Source: Holacanthus passer
Taxonomy: Eukaryota; Chordata; Actinopteri; Pomacanthidae
DNA length: 64,000 nucleotides
NCBI GenBank assembly: GCA_025331565.1
Contig: JAFREQ010000076.1
Coordinates: 2,418,001 to 2,482,000, forward strand
Reading direction: 5' to 3'
Position numbers and translations under genes: made by a program
The notes under the pieces: model-generated
What the model was told of the DNA's origin: nothing
Seen by the model: only the letters and a program-made list of their open reading frames with translations
The model's database searches: none
Shown here: one piece after another, positions 60,321 to 64,000 of the stretch
How positions within the stretch are numbered: the stretch's first letter is position 1
Layout: each line of letters opens with the position of its first letter

Positions 60321-61390
60321 TCTCACGCAACTGGTCAATGTTTAACTCCAGCAGAGAGCCAACAGGTACAAGCACGAAATGGCATTTGGCTGTTTTATCA
60401 GGACTCAAAGCCGCCTGGGTGGCTGCTGGCAAAAACTCCTATTCTCACCCCAGACCTTGATTTTATTACTGAGGGCAAACAGGGTTGACTCGACAGGGCA
60501 GAGGGCCAACAATAGGAAAAACTGTGACACTGTTACTTGATGATTCATCTAGACATAATCCATTATTTCTAAAGGAGAAAAGTCTTCTGATGTTTATAGA
60601 TTGTTTATAGATTATTGCCTTTAATATAGGGGTGCTATAGCCAGGCAAAATCATTCTTCTCAGTCTTCACAAAAAAACAAAAAACAAATAAAGTACACCA
60701 CATCAATAGCAAACTCTCCCAAAATATTAATCCAAGCCAGTTTGAAATCACAACATCATGTCATCAAAGGATTAGAGGAGCAATAACATCGCGTGATGGA
60801 CAAGAATGCGTGAGATCCATCAACCTACTTAGCTTTAATGGAAAAACTGATGATCAATAAAGCTTTGATTCGGCACTTAATAAGTTCAGGAAAGTGATTT
60901 ATAACACGTGAAATATTAACAGCATTTGTTGATAAGAAGAAAGTTGCATAATGAATGAAGTTTGTGCATCAGCAAACAACATTGGCACAGATGAAGCCAA
61001 AGCGTGGATATTTAATATAATCAGTGCATTTATAGTAAAGAAAATCTATATATCATAGGCAAAATTTTGCAGAAAAAACAAAATCAATATTGCACCTGCA
61101 AAGTTTTAAAACAACCTTCAGAACAGTAGGTGACATGTATTAAATTGAACACTGTTATCGCAGGTGGGACTTTTATAGCGATGGAAATTAAAACGAGCCT
61201 GCGATAGTTATTATCTCTTATCTGTCCATAAACTCGAACACATAAAACGCAATCGGGCCATAAAGTCCTGTTGAAACGTTGTTTCAGCAATTGTAAAATA
61301 TACAATCAATTTCTTCATCGACACGAAGATTTAGGCTGTTTCAAACTTCGCACGCACACGGTTGCCACACACACGACACACACTCACGCA
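60321..61390 (+). promoter_or_regulatory. CYP1A upstream control region with six XRE cores
   Basis: GCGTG cores (either strand) lie at 60324-60328, 60791-60795, 60808-60812, 61002-61006, 61351-61355 and 61385-61389. The first sits in a perfect reverse-strand TTGCGTGAGA (60321-60330). The second reads TCGCGTGA and the third GCGTGAGA. AhR/ARNT heterodimers bind this motif to induce Cyp1a genes in all vertebrates studied. Binding at these exact sites is inferred. Confidence 0.75.
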
Positions 61391-61438
61391 CACACACCTT
61401 ACCTCTGTGCTAAACTTCATTCATGACAAACACACACA

Positions 61439-61466
61439 GAGAGAGGGAGAGAGGGAGAGAGAGAGG
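61439..61466 (+). repeat. (GA)n-rich tract in the CYP1A promoter
   Basis: gagagg/gaga units immediately before the CRE-like site. Purine tracts like this near start sites may keep chromatin open. Confidence 0.75.
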
Positions 61467-61512
61467 TTACGTCATGAAGCGCAGCCAATGAAGCTGTGGA
61501 GCGCACTATAAA
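61467..61512 (+). promoter_or_regulatory. CYP1A core promoter: CRE-like, CCAAT and TATA boxes
   Basis: TTACGTCA at 61467-61474, CCAAT at 61485-61489 and TATAAA at 61507-61512 follow in order. Transcription should start near 61535-61542, about 30 bases past the TATA box. Confidence 0.8.
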
Positions 61513-61534
61513 GCAAGAGCCCATTCTCTGTTTT

Positions 61535-61638
61535 GGGGACCGAGTAAACTCGAACAATAAATTTACTACAAGACATTTTCACGATTTTGAAAAGTGCTTG
61601 TGGGACCACAGCATTGCCCCTCTTACATTTCGACTAAG
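61535..61638 (+). other. cyp1a: CYP1A untranslated exon 1
   Basis: This runs from about 25-30 bases after the TATA box to the donor gtaaga at 61639. It contains no ATG, as in other vertebrate CYP1A genes, which also begin with a non-coding exon. The 5' end is estimated. Confidence 0.7.
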
Positions 61639-62073
61639 GTAAGATTGATAGATGTGTATGAGGACAGATTGTTTTTTTTTTTACTGAGCAGGCAATGTCA
61701 GAGTGATAAGAGCAAAGTGCTGACTAGAGATTATTTTGCAAGCATAGCTGTTAATAAGTATGAGTTTGGTCTTTGCACTTGCAACTTTTGATATGCACAT
61801 TCTTTTTAATCAGTGTGTTTTAGTTATGGGATTTCTATGAGTCATAATATGGTGGTATTAAACTTTGCATAGCTCACTATTTTGCAAAGTGTAACATTTG
61901 TAAAGAGTGTTTTCGTGCAGCTTATGAACCTACAGAGTTAAATTAATAACAAACACATGCTGTGTGACAGTGTTAAGTTAATCCAAACTTTATGGTGCAT
62001 GTCGTCAACATGTTGCACAACACCTCTTTTCCTCCCTGCCTTCACTACTCTAATAGTCATACTTAATTTCCAG
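61639..62073 (+). other. CYP1A intron 1
   Basis: Donor gtaaga, acceptor atttccag. It includes a T11 run near 61673. Nothing else is recognised. Confidence 0.75.
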
Positions 62074-62108
62074 GTTGTGCAGAAGCCAGAAAAAAAGGAG
62101 TTGTCATC

Positions 62109-64000
62109 ATGGTGCTAATGATCCTACCGTTCATTGGCTCAGTGTCAGTGTCTGAGAGTTTGGTGGCTATGACAACAATATGTCTGGTCTATATGATCCT
62201 CAAGTTTTTTCACACTGAGATTCCTGAGGGGCTTCGTCGGCTGCCTGGACCAAAGCCCCTGCCCATCATTGGGAATGTGCTGGAGGTGGGCAGCAAACCC
62301 TACCTGAGCCTCACTGCCATGAGCAAGCGCTACGGCGATGTCTTCCAGATCCAGATTGGCATGCGCCCCGTGGTCGTGCTGAGTGGCAGTGAAACAGTTC
62401 GACAGGCTCTCATCAAGCAAGGGGAGGACTTCGCAAGCAGACCTGACCTGTACAGCTTCAGGTTCATCAACGACGGCAAGAGTCTGGCCTTCAGTACAGA
62501 CCAGGCTGGCGTCTGGCGTGCCCGCAGGAAGCTGGCCTACAGTGCCCTGCGCTCCTTCGCCACCCTGAAGGGCACGACCCCAGAGTACTCCTGTGTGCTG
62601 GAGGAACACGTCTGCAAAGAGGGAGATTATCTGATCAAACAGCTCAACAGTGTCATGAAGGCTGATGGCAGCTTCGACCCCTTCCGCCACATTGTTGTCT
62701 CTGTTGCTAATGTGATCTGCGGAATGTGCTTTGGCCGACGCCACAGCCACGATGATGAGGAGCTGCTCAGCCTGGTGAACCTCAGTGATGAGTTTGGCCA
62801 GGTGGTGAGCACTGGTAACCCTGCAGACTTCATGCCTATTCTTCAATACCTGCCCAGCCAAACAATGAAGAAGTTTTTGAGTATCAATGACCGCTTCACT
62901 GCATTTGTGCTGAGGATCGTCAACGAGCACTACGCCAGCTTTGACAAGGTACTCCACACAGTAAAACATTTCTCATTAATATTAAGTCCAGTCTTCTTGA
63001 ACATTATAAGCAGAAGTGAGACATTGTTTTTCCTTTTAGGAATTTACTGAGATTGTCCAATCATTGTCTTTCAGGACAACATTCGTGATATCACTGACTC
63101 CCTCATTGATCACTGTGAGGACAGGAAGCTGGATGAGAACTCCAATTTCCAGATGTCAGATGAGAAGATTGTAGGAATTGTCAATGACCTGTTTGGAGCT
63201 GGTAGGTTGAATTTCTCTACATCTTGAGCGATCTGATCGGAAGTGATCTCTCAATAAATAAAGGAAAAAAAGGTGCGTTCTCACAGAGGTCATGTTTCTC
63301 TTCTAGGTTTTGACACCGTATCCACTGCCCTGTCTTGGTCAGTAATGTACTGGGTGGCTTATCCAGAGATACAGGAAAGGCTTTATCAGGAACTGAGTAA
63401 GTACAGCTCTTATTCGTACTCAAGATACTGCCTTGGATATTACATTTATCTCACATGACAATGAAAGTCTGATAAATGCATGGCTTTGATGATAGTGCAT
63501 ATAAAGGGGTCATTTTAGAGCCTATTCTTGTGTTGATTAGTGGTAAAATGCAGAAACATTTGCACAACATTTTGCTGCCCTCAAAGTTAAATGGTTGATT
63601 GTGACTCTTAAATCAAGTGAAAATGTGAGATAGGACGATACGCTGCAACCTCCATTCTCATCTTGAACTAATAGTCAATGATCTTCTTTCATTTCTAGGG
63701 GACAACGTGGGTCTGGATCGCTTACCTCGTCTCTCTGACAAACCCAAATTACCCTTTCTGGAGGCCTTTATCCTGGAGACCTTTAGGCATTCTTCATTCC
63801 TGCCCTTCACTATCCCTCATTGGTGAGTAGATCCCTAAGAGTATCATATGTGCCAATCATAATTAGATGTTAATGATACGCTAAGTTCTCACAGAACAAA
63901 ACATAGCTATCACAAATAGAATAATGTATGTGATATGAACCTGTGAATACACAATAGACTAACACTTTTTCCTTCTTTTTCAGCACGTCAAAAAACACAT
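62109..64000 (+). CDS. cyp1a: Cytochrome P450 1A (CYP1A), 5' three quarters
   Basis: Coding exons: 62109-62948 (280 codons), 63075-63201 (127 nt), 63307-63396 (90 nt), 63699-63822 (124 nt) and 63984-64000 (cut by the window edge). These are the sizes I expect for vertebrate CYP1A. The ATG at 62109 has A at -3 and G at +4 and is the first ATG in the spliced leader. Features: an ER anchor at about residues 10-32, the proline-rich hinge LPGPKPLPIIGN, the C-helix Trp136-x3-Arg140, the I-helix oxygen site AGFDT (322-326, split by an intron at Gly323), and the K-helix ETFR. The haem-binding Cys region is past the window end. The enzyme is an ER haem monooxygenase using P450 reductase. It oxidises planar aromatic compounds and is induced through AhR. 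No disabling change is seen in the part present. Confidence 0.97.

Noticed and set aside
62145..62969. 274-codon open frame antisense to CYP1A exon 2
   Set aside because: It mirrors the G+C-rich, codon-biased sense exon. The sense frame has full P450 homology and splice structure, while the antisense translation matches nothing.

Overview
This window looks like a piece of nuclear genome from a ray-finned fish, most likely a percomorph. Coding DNA is sparse and split into short exons with GT/AG introns. CA/GT, TAA and tetranucleotide microsatellites are frequent, and many dispersed repeats are of kinds I recognise from percomorph genomes. I see no bacterial operons, rRNA, tRNA or CRISPR arrays.

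Only two protein-coding genes can be supported, both on the + strand and both incomplete in the window. (1) 23976-29341 holds the last nine coding exons, about 324 residues, of a CCBE1-family secreted protein: a Cys-rich segment, two EGF modules (the second calcium-binding), two interrupted Gly-X-Y collagen stretches built partly from 36-nt exons, and the conserved C-terminal block. Its 5' exons were not found and may lie before base 1. (2) 61.5-64.0 kb holds the promoter, untranslated exon 1, and coding exons 2 to 6 (the last cut by the window edge) of CYP1A, the dioxin-inducible cytochrome P450. About 399 of roughly 520 residues are present; the haem-cysteine end is outside.

Layout: 1-23.9 kb is non-coding and repeat-bearing, either a long 5' intron of the CCBE1-like gene or intergenic. 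24-30.6 kb is the CCBE1-like gene and its 3' UTR. 30.6-52.6 kb is non-coding, with a fold-back element, terminal-inverted-repeat elements, a decayed non-LTR retrotransposon and several microsatellites. Around 52.65 kb there is a compact promoter-like cluster of CRE and ETS motifs. 53-58 kb is mostly repeats. 58.06-58.41 kb is a CpG-rich island with perfect xenobiotic response elements (XREs). 60.3-61.5 kb is the proximal CYP1A control region, with six further GCGTG cores, a CRE-like site, a CCAAT box and a TATA box.

The two genes do not obviously act in one pathway. Their adjacency is informative because human CCBE1 sits with LMAN1 and CPLX4 on 18q21, while CYP1A1 sits with LMAN1L and CPLX3 on 15q24. 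A CCBE1 relative beside CYP1A therefore fits an ancient whole-genome-duplication paralogue that mammals seem to have lost.
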